Source of the DNA: Paulownia fortunei
Taxonomy: Eukaryota > Streptophyta > Magnoliopsida > Lamiales > Paulowniaceae
Assembly: GCA_019321725.1 (NCBI GenBank)
Contig: CM033113.1
Location: forward strand, 3,906,001 to 3,970,000
Reading direction: 5' to 3'
Length of the DNA stretch: 64,000 bases
A program made the position numbers and the translations under genes. The notes under the pieces are model-generated. The model was not told the DNA's origin and made no database searches. It saw only the letters and a program-made list of their open reading frames with translations. Within the stretch, counting starts at the first letter, position 1; each line of letters begins with the position of its first letter. This document shows, piece by piece, positions 11,137-24,374 of this stretch.

Positions 11137-14100
11137 ATGATGATGGCGAATGCGGACGAGGGATCATCGGTGATAATGGATGAGTTATTCAGTGCGGACG
11201 AGGGATCATCGGGGATAATGGATGAGTTATTCAGTGCGGACGATGAATGTAACGACGTTTTCATCGATCTTGAATCTTTCTGGAGAGTCATGGGAGCGCC
11301 CACTGAACCTTCACAGGTAATTTTTTTTATTGTAGAGTTTGTATTGGTGATTTCTTGGTCAAATCTGACTTATATATTTAGAATTGTGCGTATTGGAGTG
11401 TATGTGTTAATGAATGGCATGAAAGTTTAAATTGATGTTTTTTCCGTGGTTAATTTGTGATGACTAGTTGCTTGTTGCCTGAATAGATTTATGCTTGTAA
11501 ATATTGGGTATTTGGGGCCGTGGGTGATCTTGACTATGCATAGTGTTTGATTTACTGTTAATTGGCTTATGCTTGTTTATCCAATGCGGGTTGATCTGAA
11601 TTCGACTGATTCCTTGTGTATTTCTTCGAATATGTTCTTGGAAAATTTTGGGATTTTGTATGACGTGGATTGGGTGATAGTGTGGGGCTAATTTTTCTCT
11701 ACAATTGTTTTTATGTGTACTCATGTACTGATCTGATTTTCAGACTCGTTCTGTGTCCCAGTGTTCTGATCACTTCAATGATGGATTCACTTGATTCGCA
11801 TAACTGCGAACAGGACATTGATCTGATTGATTTAAGGGCCATTTTATCTCTTCAAGGATTGGTTCACTGGAATAAATGTATTCTAATAAATATGTTTTAA
11901 GTTATATAATCCTTAACTTAAAATATTTTGGTACTGAGGTACTGCTATCAGTTTTAAGCTCATAATGAAAACCTTTATGTTTTCTCTATTTAAAATTTAA
12001 CAGGTAAAAGGTGAAATCTTGTAAGAGGAAAGATAGTGTGCGATAAGTGAGAGAGGCCTTTCCTTGGTCAAACGAATGAAAGGAGCACTTTGGATCAGTG
12101 AGAGTCTAATTATCTGCAAAATCATGGATAATTTTTCTTGAAATACTCTGTAGGAGTGGAGGAATTTTACTAATTTTACTAATCATGGATAAGCATTGAA
12201 GTTAAAAAAACAAGGAAGGATGAAAGTATGAATTCTTTGGTCCTTGAGTGCCTGCTACATTATTTGCTATCAATTGATCCCTCATTCGATTGGATTATGA
12301 AGTGGTCTGTTACAATTTTTTCACATCAACTCCTCCCTCTATTTTCTGTCATCTTCTTCTCCCCGCCCTTCTCTATTAGTGTGTTTTTGTTGCTTGTTCT
12401 AATATCTGGATTAAAATACACATATTTTTCTTTCTCCTGTTGGTGTACTGCTTCAGTTATTTTAACCTTGTAGAGCAGTAAATGATTTTATGTGTTGTTA
12501 ATTTGCAGGGGAATATGTTGGAAGATTTACCTTCTATGGATGTCCTGCAAGGTTGGTAAGCAGTTTTGAGTTTCGTGCTTTGATTTTTTCTTTTAGAAAA
12601 ATTCTTTGTTCTGTCTATTCTTATTAAAATTCCATGGCCTTTTGGGTATTTTACTTTCTCAAGTGAAATTATACCTGGATGAAATGCAGTGGGAAGATGG
12701 GCATTTTGTTATAGTGATTAGTTTTAATCAACCTACAGTTCTTTGAAATATAGTAATTTTCCTCGTGAATTGAGCACTGATAGTGTTTTGTTCACATAAG
12801 TCGTATTGTCAATTTTTATTGTCACAGTAAGGTGCAGGAAATTTAGCAATGTTCTTCTCTTACATGCCACATTTTGTCCAAGTAAAATTATTAGATGTTA
12901 TTTTAATAGGACTTCAGACTTCAAAAGAGGTACTCTCACCGATAGCCGAGTTACCAGGATTTGGTGTGCTATTACCTTCATACAACTCTGAAGCCTCAGA
13001 TTGTAGGACAGGATGTTCAGAAGGCTTTTCAGAATCTGCTGGGACTTCTGTCTTTGCGGACGGTGACAGACTTGCAACTTCTCCCCAGCTTAGTTTTGCA
13101 GAGCACAGCTGCTCCAGAAGTGTCACTGATTGTATATCTGTTCAGGGACATGGCCTTTCCTGTACTTGTACATTTGGTAGTTCTCAGATTTCATCATCTT
13201 ATTGCCAAAATGACAGTGAGAAAGCTCCATTTGGGACACCCAACCATAGTGACACATTGAGTTCTTATAGTGCTAACCATGTTATTCATGATGGAGAGTC
13301 CTCAGAAATCTGTTACCTGAACCATGAAGAAGATCTGTTTTGGTACTCAGGGCTGGATGCTCATTTTGAAAGTAAGTTTTGCTCATGGGACTTCATTTTA
13401 GTGTTTTTGTCCTGTTTTTGCAGAAACTATTCAGTTAATTTCTTTCAATTGCACATATAATCTGAATATTTTGGTAGGAAAAGTAACTAGGCGTTGATAT
13501 TGTTTGTAGATTCGTACTGCAAGAAATCTATGGAAAAAAACTAATCTTGGGAGTTATGTTGCACAAATGGAGGATTAATCTATTATAGATGGAGATAGGA
13601 CTTCTCAGGATGCTTCTCATGCTGAGTCTAGTTCTTGTGAAATTAATATGGCAGACATTCCAGATCTTTTATCTGAAAATGGTGGCCTGTACCTTTTGAG
13701 CTCAGATGATCCACCTTATTTTCCTTATAGTTCTGGATTCAAATCATTAGCTTGTGATGGAGGTAGGATGGTCAATATTTTGGATGAAGGGAAGAACCTT
13801 AATGAGGATGTCATTAGTATGATTCCTTATGTGGATCTGGTTGGAAATGAGTTTGGGCACCACATAGCCAAATGCGGAAGTGGTAGCAGCGTTTCTTTAA
13901 AAGGTCAACTTGGAGTAATACAAGATGACATCAAGGTCAAGAAGATCTTTGAATCAATTACATCTTAATGAAATAGTTTCTAGAGCTTCTGTAGTAATTG
14001 ATGATGTAATTAATAGGAAATGTTATGGGGGTGCAGGTAAGCTGCCTGCTACTGAAGGTATACAGTGGTCTTCATTCAATTTTTTGTATTTTGATTTATT

Positions 14101-17100
14101 TTAATAATAATGTTACATGTGCAAAGGATGAAGAGGAAGACAAATTTAATTAAAGAGAAATTTTCTTTCTCCAGGTATGGTTGGTGAGACTCCCATAAAA
14201 AAATCAGCTATTGGTGCTCATGATTGTCATCCTGTTCTTCAGGTGTCAGGTCAACCTGGCATACTGCCATCCCCGTCAATTAAGGCTGAAATTAATTGCC
14301 AAAAGTTGGAAAATGAAGTACCAAAATTCAACGGTTATTGTCTTTCTAACATCACTTACCAAGGGGTTCGGAAAAACACCACGATAGAGCAACACAATCT
14401 TGATGATGACTCTGATTTGTGTATTCTTGAGGATATGAGTGCACCAGCACGCCGAAACCCTACTGCATTGAATGGCAAGTTGGTTGCTGCTTCACAATTT
14501 TTGCCGTCAAGAGACCCCATTGGCCAGATGGTTATGGGGCATTCAAGGCTCAAACCAAATGATGAACGGGTCATTTTCCGAGTTGCAGTGCAGGTGAATT
14601 CTGTAATACAGACTTCTGCTGTTGCTGGCAGGCTATTATTAGAATATATCTTTTTACTAATACGCTATTATGCTGTTTCCTATTTATCTTAAATAATGAA
14701 TCTATGGCAGATTATTTTTGACATTGCTAATATGTAATGGATTGAGAGATGTATTGTTGATTTCTTGTGTATAGTATGCAGAAATTAAATCTGCAATGCT
14801 GTGTCATGTTAGTGTTAAACTTTCTCAGATGGGGGTGCTATCACACATTCATTGCAAATAATGCATAACTGGAAGTCAGTTTTCCTTTTCTTCCTTCAAA
14901 TTTTTGTTCATCCTTTTTTAGCGTTATCCTCAGTTTCTGTTATCTCTCTGATTTTTTGTGTGGTCACTTCTTGAGACTAGGGTATTTGAAAAATTCAAAA
15001 AGAGAAAAGAGGATATTGTTCTCCCAGACAGGTGATAGGTATCCCGTTTTAACATTTGGATTCATTATAATTTGTGGTTGCTTTTATATACTATAGTGCC
15101 TTTGAAGGACAACACTATTTTTTTTATTGTTTTAAGTGGAAGCCTATTGAGATCATCAATGCATGCAGATGATTAATATAAAGTTTTTGATATTTCAATT
15201 ATCCTGAGCTGTCTGGAGCTTCTAGTATATAGCCAAAAGCTCTTGTATTTGTTTGGTTTTCTTTTCTTTTTCTTGGTTTTGTTGTTCTTGTTTACAAGTT
15301 TTTGCTGCCAAAGGGGATCTTGGGATACACCTAAACAAACTCACTATTTTATCCTTGAGAAACAATTGATACTTGTTTGTCTGACGCCATATTGAGAGTA
15401 GTTGTTGCTTTGATCTGTTCTGTTGGCCCCTATTTCTAAATTGTGATGCTGATGATAAAAGCTACTTTTGAGATGGGAATTTGTGGCTGGGTATTGGTTT
15501 CTGCATGTTAGGAATATCTAGAAATTGAAATTATTAACTTGTGCCTGCATATTTTTGTAGAAATCGCATGGATATGATTATACCGTTTGTTAGTAGCTCT
15601 TTTCTAAGTTGCATTCATATTCTCGAAATAAAAAAATCCACTTGGAGAATTCAACTTTTTTCCGATATGGGGACCATACCTACTTTATTTCCTTTAAATG
15701 CTTAATTAATAAAAAAATTCACTCAACGTCCATTGTGGGCTCCACTTTTCAAAATATCAGATGTTTTCAGCTCTTGCTTAGATAGTTATGCCAAGTCAAA
15801 CCAAGGTATTCATTTCCATCTAATTGTTGTTTAGCCTTTTGGTCGCAGAAATCTCTGCAAGTGTTCATGGATAATCTGAATAACTTGGTAGAGAAATGAA
15901 TCTGTTGCACGTTCACTTCTCTTGAACTCGATAGCTTGATCAGCTTCAATTTTTGGAAAATTTTCATCATATAATGGCATTACTTCACCCATTTTTTAGC
16001 CTTCAGAACATTGTAATTTTTTTCTTAGAGTGAAGAAATTACATTGTGGTTCATGCTTTCTTTTTTTGTTGTGATGAGTTGGCATATTGTTTCAGTTGAT
16101 AATTTATTACAACATACCATTTCTTTGAGATTTTTATAGTTTCTTGTTCATTGATTGGAGACTTAATGATGCAGAGGTATTGCCTCTATTGCAGGATCTT
16201 TCGCAGCCAAAATTGGAAGCTACTCCACCAGATGGTCTTTTGGCGGTGCCTCTGCTGAAACACCAGGTATATAGTTCTTTACTTGGTTTTTGTGAAGAAT
16301 ACAAATTTTGATGTTTTTCTGCTGAGTCTTTGTGGTTTGATCAAGAAGAACGGCTAAGATGTGAGAGATAATGTTGTGTTGAATTCTTAAAGCTTTTAGA
16401 ATCCCTTTTCACTTTTCTTCTTCTTCTCTCGTCATTATCCTTATTCTTGCAATTGACATTTTTGTTCTTATTCTTTACTATTAGTATATTTTTAATTTTT
16501 TCTCCTTCAATGGTGCCTGTCGTGATCTTCCAAAGCTTCAGCCAGATGCAAAATTGTAGTTATGTATGGAAAAGCTGATTGGCGGACACATCTTTTAATA
16601 ATTTGGAAATTTAATATTAATAGAGACCCGGATCACTTGTAGTCTACTTGAAGCTCAACTCGCATTTGTAGAATTATCTGAAGCATGTATCTTGTGAAAA
16701 ATATGGAAACGGATGTGCAGATATGTTGTTGGATTTACTTTATATAGTTTTGAGCAAGGGTTGTGCAAACATGTCTTCTTGAATAATTGCTGAAGAAGAA
16801 AAGGATTATATCTTAATTTTATTTGTGTTTCGTCACAATACTAGAAATCATCAAAAAAATTTCCTCACAAATTTTCTATCCTTCAGAACTTATTTGTGTA
16901 CATTAGCGTTTGTTAAGTGTGGATGAATTTATAATAATTCAGTTCTACTTATCTGGGAACAGGACTAATTTTCTTGAAGGTTGTTCAAGTGCAGTGAACA
17001 AGTTGGTTTTAAAAATTTTGGTGTTTTAGTGGGAACTTCAGAGGACTTCTTTGACTGGACAGTAACTAGATTCACCTTGTATACTTGTAATTATCTGCCA

Positions 17101-20100
17101 TACAAGTCTTCTACTTGAGAAATTCGTTCAAGATGCACAACATATGGCTGGAGTGGTGTTTTCTGTGGTCCTGCATTATGTCATGGTGCTCTGTATAATT
17201 AATTGAAAATGTGGATCTGGCTTCAGATTCTGTTACTTTTTAAACCTGCACCAAATCGGGTTTATATTTATGTAATCTTTATGATCGCTGTCGTTACTTT
17301 TTTGTCACCATACGGGGTGGGGGGTTTATATTTCTGGTGCAGAATCCCTATTGATATTGATACTAGTTGAGTTTCTGGGCAGCGAATTGCTTTATCCTGG
17401 ATGGTTAACAAGGAGACAAAAAGTGCGTGCTGTTCTGGTGGCATTCTTGCAGATGATCAGGTGGCCTTGGGGGTTTTTCTTTTCCTTTTTGAGGGCATAT
17501 TACTGATCAATGACATGAAAATATCTTCTTATTTTACTTTTGGCAGGGACTTGGGAAGACAGTATCAACAATTGCACTTATACTAAAGGAAAGGTCTCCA
17601 TCTTCTAAAGCACCTAAAGCTAATAAAGAACAAAGTGAGACGGAGATGTTAAATTTGGATGATGATGATGGAGCATCTGAGACTCACCATGTGAAGGAAC
17701 GTCGTGAGGTTAATGGTGGAAAGACTTGTCTGCAAACAAAGGGCAGGCCAGCTGCTGGCACCCTTATTGTATGTCCAACAAGTGTTCTCCGGCAGTGGTC
17801 TGAGGAGTTGCACAATAAAGTGACTAGTGAAGCTGATCTCTCTGTTCTAGTCTATCATGGAAGCAACCGAACCAAGGATCCTCTTGAGCTGGCTAAGTAT
17901 GATGTGGTGATTACGACATATGCTATTGTGACCATGGAGGTGCCAAAGCAGCCTGTTGTTGATGATAATGATGATCAGATAGGTACCCCATTTAAAGGAT
18001 TCTCATCTAGTAAAAAAAGGAAGCTACTTGAAACTACGTCTGGTAAAAAACCCTCAACAGGCAAGAAGAGTAAGAAAGGAATCGACAATGAATTACTTGA
18101 AACTATATCTGGTCCTCTTGCGAAGGTTGGATGGTTTAGGGTTGTATTGGATGAGGCACAGAGTATCAAAAACCACAGAACTCAAGTAGCTAGGGCTTGC
18201 TGGGGCCTTCGTGCTAAACGTAGGTGGTGCCTATCAGGGACACCGATCCAGAATGCAATCGAAGATCTTTATAGCTACTTCAGATTTCTCAGACATGAAC
18301 CATATGCTATTTTTAGGACCTTTTGTGAGCATCTAAAGGCGCCAATCCATAAGAATCCAAAGGATGGGTACAAAAAGTTACAAGCAGTGCTGAAGACTAT
18401 AATGTTGCGTCGAACAAAAGGTAAGAATATTATCTTATCCTCTAACCGCTCTCACTAGAACTTCTAGTTTAATTTTCAACTGACCTCTATAATTATGACA
18501 AGTTGATTGGCTTCTTGAATTCTTTTAACCTTTCTATTCTTATGCCTTAGTCTAGGCTTCTTTTTTTTTTTTTTTTTTCCTGTAACTGCATTTATTATGT
18601 ATCTAGCAAACCAGCCGTGGACCAAAATGCCTTTGAAGCTATGAAGCCTTCTTAAACATGGAGGCTTGTGTGGCTCCTTCAAATTTGATTTATATGATAT
18701 TGTTAGAGTTCATTTTATGTTTTCATGGGCATGTTAACAGATTTTGTTTTAGTTGTTAGACTTCCTGAGTTGCAAGGGCGCACAGTATGCTTTGAAGCTG
18801 CATTATGTATTTCACATAGTTTCTGCAGAACATTAAATATGACTATGTTGGTCTGCTTAATGCCCATTCCGGTTTCTTAATAAGCTTGGAATTGGAAAGG
18901 TGGTGACCCAGTTGGAGCTTTCTATGTTGCTTCTGCATTGTTACATTTCAGTTTAATCTGAATGAGCATCTTTCTGGATCTTAATATTATTTTGGTGGTA
19001 TTAATTATCCAGGTACTTTTATTGATGGAGAACCAATTATCAATCTTCCACCCAAAACTATCGAATTGAAAAAAGTTGATTTTTCAATGGAGGAGCGCGA
19101 TTTCTACTGCAGACTTGAGGCTGATTCGCGGGCTCAATTTGCAGTATGTTTACAATATTATCAAATTAGATATTCTATGCAAGTATGTTTGGTGGTTCAC
19201 AAGTCCTGGACTTAACCTCTGGTGCTGCATCTTGACAGGAATATGCTGCAGCAGGAACTGTAAAACAGAATTATGTCAACATATTATTAATGCTTCTGCG
19301 GCTTCGACAAGCTTGCGATCACCCTCTTCTTGTTAAGGGGTTCAATTCTAATTTACACGTGACTTCCTCGATTGAGATGGCTAAGAAACTTCCTCGGGAG
19401 AAACATATCTTCCTTCTGAATTGTTTGGAAGCCTCTTTGGCGATCTGTGGAATTTGCAGTGTAAGTAGCTATATATAGACCATCTCATTGCTGTTGTTGC
19501 TGTAATGTAGTATTTTTGCAATATTCATATATGTTGTTTTCTCTCTGACTGACATCTGGTTGGCCCTTATTGTCCCTTTTCTCTTTCCTATTTTTTTGGG
19601 TTTCCTTGGTGGTGGTGGTGATGTTGAGGTATTTTATTGTCCTCCTACACTGTATGTGGATGCATCTTATCTATTCAGACTTCTCTTTTTCTTTAGATGT
19701 TAAATCATAATTACATTGGAGCTACAATGCAGTTAGCCCTGCTCATATTACGATTGGCTTGTCTTCTGCAATGATTTTTGCTTTAGTCCTAGGTGATGGG
19801 CTGATATGAAGAGCTTTATGAACCTTATCCTTCTACGTGGTCTTTACTCTATTGTAGAATGTAGAGGTTGTTTCCTTAAGGGATATACAGAAAGTTTGCA
19901 ATGAGGGATCTGTATTTCTATGTAGCCAGTCTTTGCAACACTGGAAAAAGCTTGACTTAGCTCAGTAAGCCACCTCCATTCGTATTATGTTTTTGTTCTT
20001 TCGCTTTTGCCAGATCTAGAGAGGTACAAGTCCTCCGTTTCAAAATCCATTACCGTGCCCATCTGGTTTCCCAGTACTGCCAAAAAGTCTCATGCCTATG

Positions 20101-21926
20101 TTACTCTCTACTGGTAGTTTGATTATCTTGGATGCCATAAATTTTTTTGGACTGTTGTGCACCAGCTGAATATAGTTTCTATTTCTGAATAGGACTTACG
20201 AAATTGTGTCAAACTCAGTGAGTAAGACTTATGAAATTGTGTCAAACTCAGTGTCTGCCTGGAGTCTTAGGTAGTTTCTTCTTAACTTCAAGAAAGCCGC
20301 AGGCAATGCATGTCAGGTTTTTCTCAGTTCAGAAACACAGAAATCTACCAAACTGACACCATAGACCACACAGTGCAGGAGTGTGGGAGAGCCGTGTTAA
20401 AATTAAAATTTGTAAGATAATGGGAGCATTGTGTGTATTATAATAGAACTATTATTACCTTAATATATATTTTTGCGGCCCATACTAAGAATCATTCTTT
20501 ATGGGGAGACAAAGCAAATTCATTTAATATTGCACTAGTTCAGACTCCACTTGCAAACTTCTTGTGCATTTGACTTTATTTTTATGCATTTTCAACCAAG
20601 AAAAGTAAATAGGAAAAGGAATTGCCTATGCCTTAAAATCTGAAGTTTTGTGCTTAAAATGCTAATACTTTGCAGGATCCACCTGAAGATGCTGTTGTAA
20701 CTGTCTGCGGACATGTCTTTTGCAACCAGTGCATATGTGAGCATATGATAGGTGATGACACCCAGTGTCCCTCCAAGAATTGCAAAACTCATCTTAGTAT
20801 GTCACATGTATTTTCTCTAGCCACGCTACGGGTTGCTATATCGGATCAGCAGTGTGTGGAAAATAACCCCAACTGCTCTGATCCTGTACTTGCCAAAGTT
20901 TCTGAGTCTCGTTCTTTGAGCTGTCCACAAGGTTCTTCCAAAATTAAAGCTGCTCTGGAGCTCTTGTTGTCTTTGTCTAAGCCACAGAATCCTGCCTTAA
21001 GAATGAGTTCCACAGAGCCCATCGAAGGATGTTATGGTACAGAAATGTTGCATGGTTGTGATTCAGGGGGGAAAAACAGCACTTCAGACATGAAAGGAGA
21101 CTCAAATAATTCAGTTGAGGTTGTGGGCGAGAAAGCAATCGTGTTCTCTCAATGGACAAGGATGTTGGATTTGCTTGAAGCTTTTCTGAAAAGTTCTTCC
21201 ATTCAGTATCGTAGGCTTGATGGAACAATGCCTGTTGTTGCAAGAGACAGAGCTGTGAAAGATTTTAATTCTCTTCCCCAGGTTTGTCGCACTACTGGCA
21301 TATTGTTGATTAATTTAAGTTAAGCTTTTGCATCTTCAAAGTGATATATTCTGAAACTTTGTGCTAGGTTTCTGTCATGATCATGTCTTTGAAAGCTGCA
21401 AGTCTTGGACTGAACATGGTGGCAGCTTGTCACGTCATCCTCCTGGATCTGTGGTGGAACCCGACGACTGAAGATCAAGCTATTGACAGAGCACATCGTA
21501 TTGGGCAGACACGTCCTGTTTCAGTTTTTCGGCTGACTGTGAAGGACACAGTGGAAGATCGCATTTTGGCCCTGCAGGTACCCTAATTCATATTTTGTTC
21601 AAATTGCTTGCTTGATTTAATTACAGTTTTCATAAACTTGAAGATCCTCAACATGGTACTAAGGTTCCTCCCACCCAAAGAGGGGGAAATATGGAAAATA
21701 AAAAAGTGGCAGTTAAAAAGGGAATAAACTGAAGTGGAGCACGCACTTCACACTACATATGTTCCTTCGGTTTCATTTCTTGTGATACTGTTGACTCAAA
21801 TATTTTGGCCATTTTCAGCAAAGGAAGAGAGAGATGGTTGCATCTGCCTTTGGAGAGGACGGGACAGGTAGCCGACAAACTCGGCTTACTGTGGAAGATT
21901 TGAAGTATCTATTCAGGGCCGATTAA
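11137..21926 (+). CDS. CHR28: SNF2/RING/helicase-C chromatin remodeller, CHR27/CHR28 (FRG) type
   Basis: Exons read as 11137-11316, 12509-12551, 12910-13371, 13589-14036 (or 14057), 14175-14593, 16195-16266, 17383-17460, 17547-18420, 19013-19143, 19239-19460, 20676-21281, 21368-21577 and 21819-21926, about 1,280 residues. The N-terminal third is acidic and unconserved. Next come the SNF2 ATPase with motif I DDQGLGKT, motif II DEAQ and motif [11 protein letters not shown]; a C3HC4 RING (CGIC, then [14 protein letters not shown], then CPSKNC); and helicase-C with [29 protein letters not shown] and [12 protein letters not shown]. This RING-inside-helicase order defines the RAD5/ULS1-like group. 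Arabidopsis CHR27/CHR28 (FRG1/2) act in RNA-directed DNA methylation; the same nuclear role here is inferred. Exon 1 carries an internal duplication. Exon 4 changes reading frame between about 13915 and 13965. The exon 2 donor (GTTGGT) was chosen because it keeps frame. Confidence 0.9.
11146..11239 (+). repeat. Tandem 42-bp coding duplication in exon 1 of the SNF2-RING gene
   Basis: A 14-codon unit encoding [14 protein letters not shown] is followed at once by [14 protein letters not shown] and then the start of a third copy (ADDEC). The two full units differ by about one base, so the duplication is recent and keeps the frame. Confidence 0.85.
20188..20256. repeat. Two-copy tandem repeat of about 36 bp within an intron
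   Basis: ACTTACGAAATTGTGTCAAA CTCAGTG is followed by ACTTATGAAATTGTGTCAAA CTCAGTG inside the long intron between exons 10 and 11 of the SNF2-RING gene. It has no coding role. Confidence 0.7.
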
Positions 21927-23238
21927 GACTTTTCTAACGGTTCAGGGCTATTTTTTCTATATTCTTTATATGCTAACAATTGCAGTAGCATTTTTTGTTG
22001 AAGCTTCAGAATACAGACTTTTAGGATTGACAGGAAATGATAAGCCTTAGTATACAAGACAGCTGCAGATTGGCTTCAAAAAAATTTCTCAACAAAGTTT
22101 TGCTTGACCCATTACTGGAGCAGCATTCCACTTGCTTTCTCTCTGTATAGCATTTTGAGTTCCGTCACATCAACAAATGCAGTATTCTTGAGGAATACTA
22201 GAAATTCTTTTTATTGAACTGTAAATATTCCCCCTGCCTCCTGTTTACTTCCTTCTTGACATTTTTGTAGTCCTTCTATTGATATAAATATATCCTTTTT
22301 TTTTTCCTGTGGCATAACGTGATATTCATTAGTTATGGTTTTACGATTCTTGCCATACTTGGCAGCGGAAAATAGAAGGAAAAAAAAGAACAGACTTAAT
22401 TTTGTTTGTAAGACTTGTGATTGACCTTGGCAGGAATTGATGCACCTGTTTTTTGTTTATAAGACTTGTGATTGATCTTGGCAGGTTTTGTTTACACTCT
22501 CTACATCTCAGATCTATTGCTTATATATCTTTTTGGGCACATCCTAAGTAAGATGCTGTTTGCTAAAATGTATTTTTTTTTTATATCAAAATTATCACTC
22601 TTAATTAAATTAATGTTGTACAACATTAACTCTCAATTAGTATTAGTGTCGATTATATAAAATTTGTACTTGCCAATTCTAATTTAATTTTCGTACTGGA
22701 TCAAATTAGTCACATAATTGTGGGATGGGGTTGTAGAGATGTTGACTGTAGATGAAATTGGGAAACACTGACAAGAATTTTTCTTTCCAAGAACTTATAA
22801 ACATTGGTAATGCCTAAAATTTGGATTTTTGTCACCAATCATTAGACACCTTCACTTGTAAATTTTGCGTAAAATATCTATATTAACTCCGCTGGTACGT
22901 TCAAATAAATTTCTAGTTGTAGAACGTTAACAAAATCGGAATTAAAGTGCTGATAAATCTAGATTTGCAGATTCCTTTCAACATTTGGATGGCTTTACAC
23001 CTGTCCTAACAAAATCATTTTATTAGCTGCAGATAAACATTTGAAAATTCTCCGCAAGCTATCGATTGTTGCGGTATGAACCCAATTGGCAGAGGTCTGA
23101 TGAAGTTTAAGAAATATAACTTGCTATACCAATTGGAAGGCAGTACCATTACCATGCGCGGATTGAAAATGTTCAATCCAGTACAAGGAAAGAAGTTAGT
23201 TAATGAAAATGTAAGGAGGAACCGTCAGCGTCATCAAT
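21927..23238. other. 3' region of the SNF2-RING gene and spacer
   Basis: This includes the probable 3' untranslated region. A short direct repeat lies at about 22408-22486: AAGACTTGTGATTGA(C/T)CTTGGCAGG occurs twice about 55 bp apart. No further gene is recognised before the tRNA. Confidence 0.45.
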
Positions 23239-23310
23239 GGTCCCATGGTCTAGTGGTCAGGACATTGGACTCTGAATCCAGTAACCCGAGTTCAAATCTC
23301 GGTGGGACCT
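23239..23310 (+). tRNA. trnQ-CUG: tRNA-Gln(CTG)
   Basis: The 72-base gene has a 7-bp acceptor stem (GGTCCCA pairing with TGGGACC). The D arm has A-box sequence TGGTCTAGTGG. The anticodon stem TTGGA/TCCAG (with one G-T-type pair) encloses the loop CTCTGAA, giving anticodon CTG, which reads CAG (Gln). The T arm contains GAGTTCAAATCTC. A TTTTCCTTTTT tract right after it fits a Pol III terminator. There is no intron, and CCA is not encoded, as expected for a nuclear tRNA. Confidence 0.95.
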
Positions 23311-24374
23311 TTTCCTTTTTCATGTGTTTTCTTTTTGCTTCATCTTGCTAAAAATCATGTCTATGAGTTTCTTCTTTTGGACACGGACTATCCAGCCCGC
23401 CTTCCAAATCAATCCACTTGCCATTAGCCCGTTAGGTGAATTCAAAGTTCCTCCAGCCCACATGCCACAGGTTTCCATTGGATGACCTAAACTGGCATTT
23501 GAAACTTGCATTCTTGAAATATTGCTTACACGCATCGTTCTTGTAGGTTATGACCAATATAATTTTGTAGGTTACGACCAGTAATCAGCTAGTGGTGTCC
23601 TGGAGGTCCACCCCAGCTAGGTGACAACTCAGAATCACTTGGGAACATATTTGGAACCAAAATGTCGATTTGCTGGGATAGCTTTAAATCTTAAAAGATC
23701 GCTCTCAGAAGTTACAGTGTAATTAACATCCTATCTTTTAAGGTTATTGTTGATGATATGTATTCATATGATATTAATCACGTGTCTGAGGTCAAAAAGA
23801 CGCATCTTTGCCCACGCATTCCTTCCACGAAGTTGTTTATGGTCTTTCTATCTCACAGAGGTGTGATGTAAGTGCATTCTTACTTTCAGTAGGTCGGGTC
23901 GAGATGCGAGTTGTATGAGTTGTGGCCGACCCAATTTAAAATCTTGCAGGCCATGCCCTGTTTTTTAGAATTACTGGGGGAATTTTCATCTTTTGAGCCA
24001 TATAATTGCTTTAATGGCAACAATATCTCGTCCCGCGTTGCAAAAAACACGAGGGGGAGACGAATAAAACTGTGGCCAGCAAGCAGAGTTCTTTGAGCGG
24101 TCCTGAATTCGGTAATTTCCAATTGTTGCATTACAAGACTTGTCCCAACATTCATAAACACCTCGCATTCTTATCTGAAACTGGAGCGAAAACAGACAGG
24201 GATCTTTGTAACACTTGGTCTATTGAGAAGTAGATTAGAAAACAAATCAACAACTCTTGGAATTTTTTTTTGAACAAAGTTCAAGTATTTGTATCATAAA
24301 ATGATAAATGTGTAAAACATAAAAACACAGTAAAATTGACAATTTAAATATAATTCCATTTTCTGGGACACTCC
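23311..24374. other. Spacer between tRNA-Gln and the esterase-like gene
   Basis: The sequence starts with the Pol III terminator and ends at the 3' side of the minus-strand hydrolase gene. Short open frames near 23886-24168 overlap on both strands and match no family that I recognise. Nothing else is supported. Confidence 0.45.
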
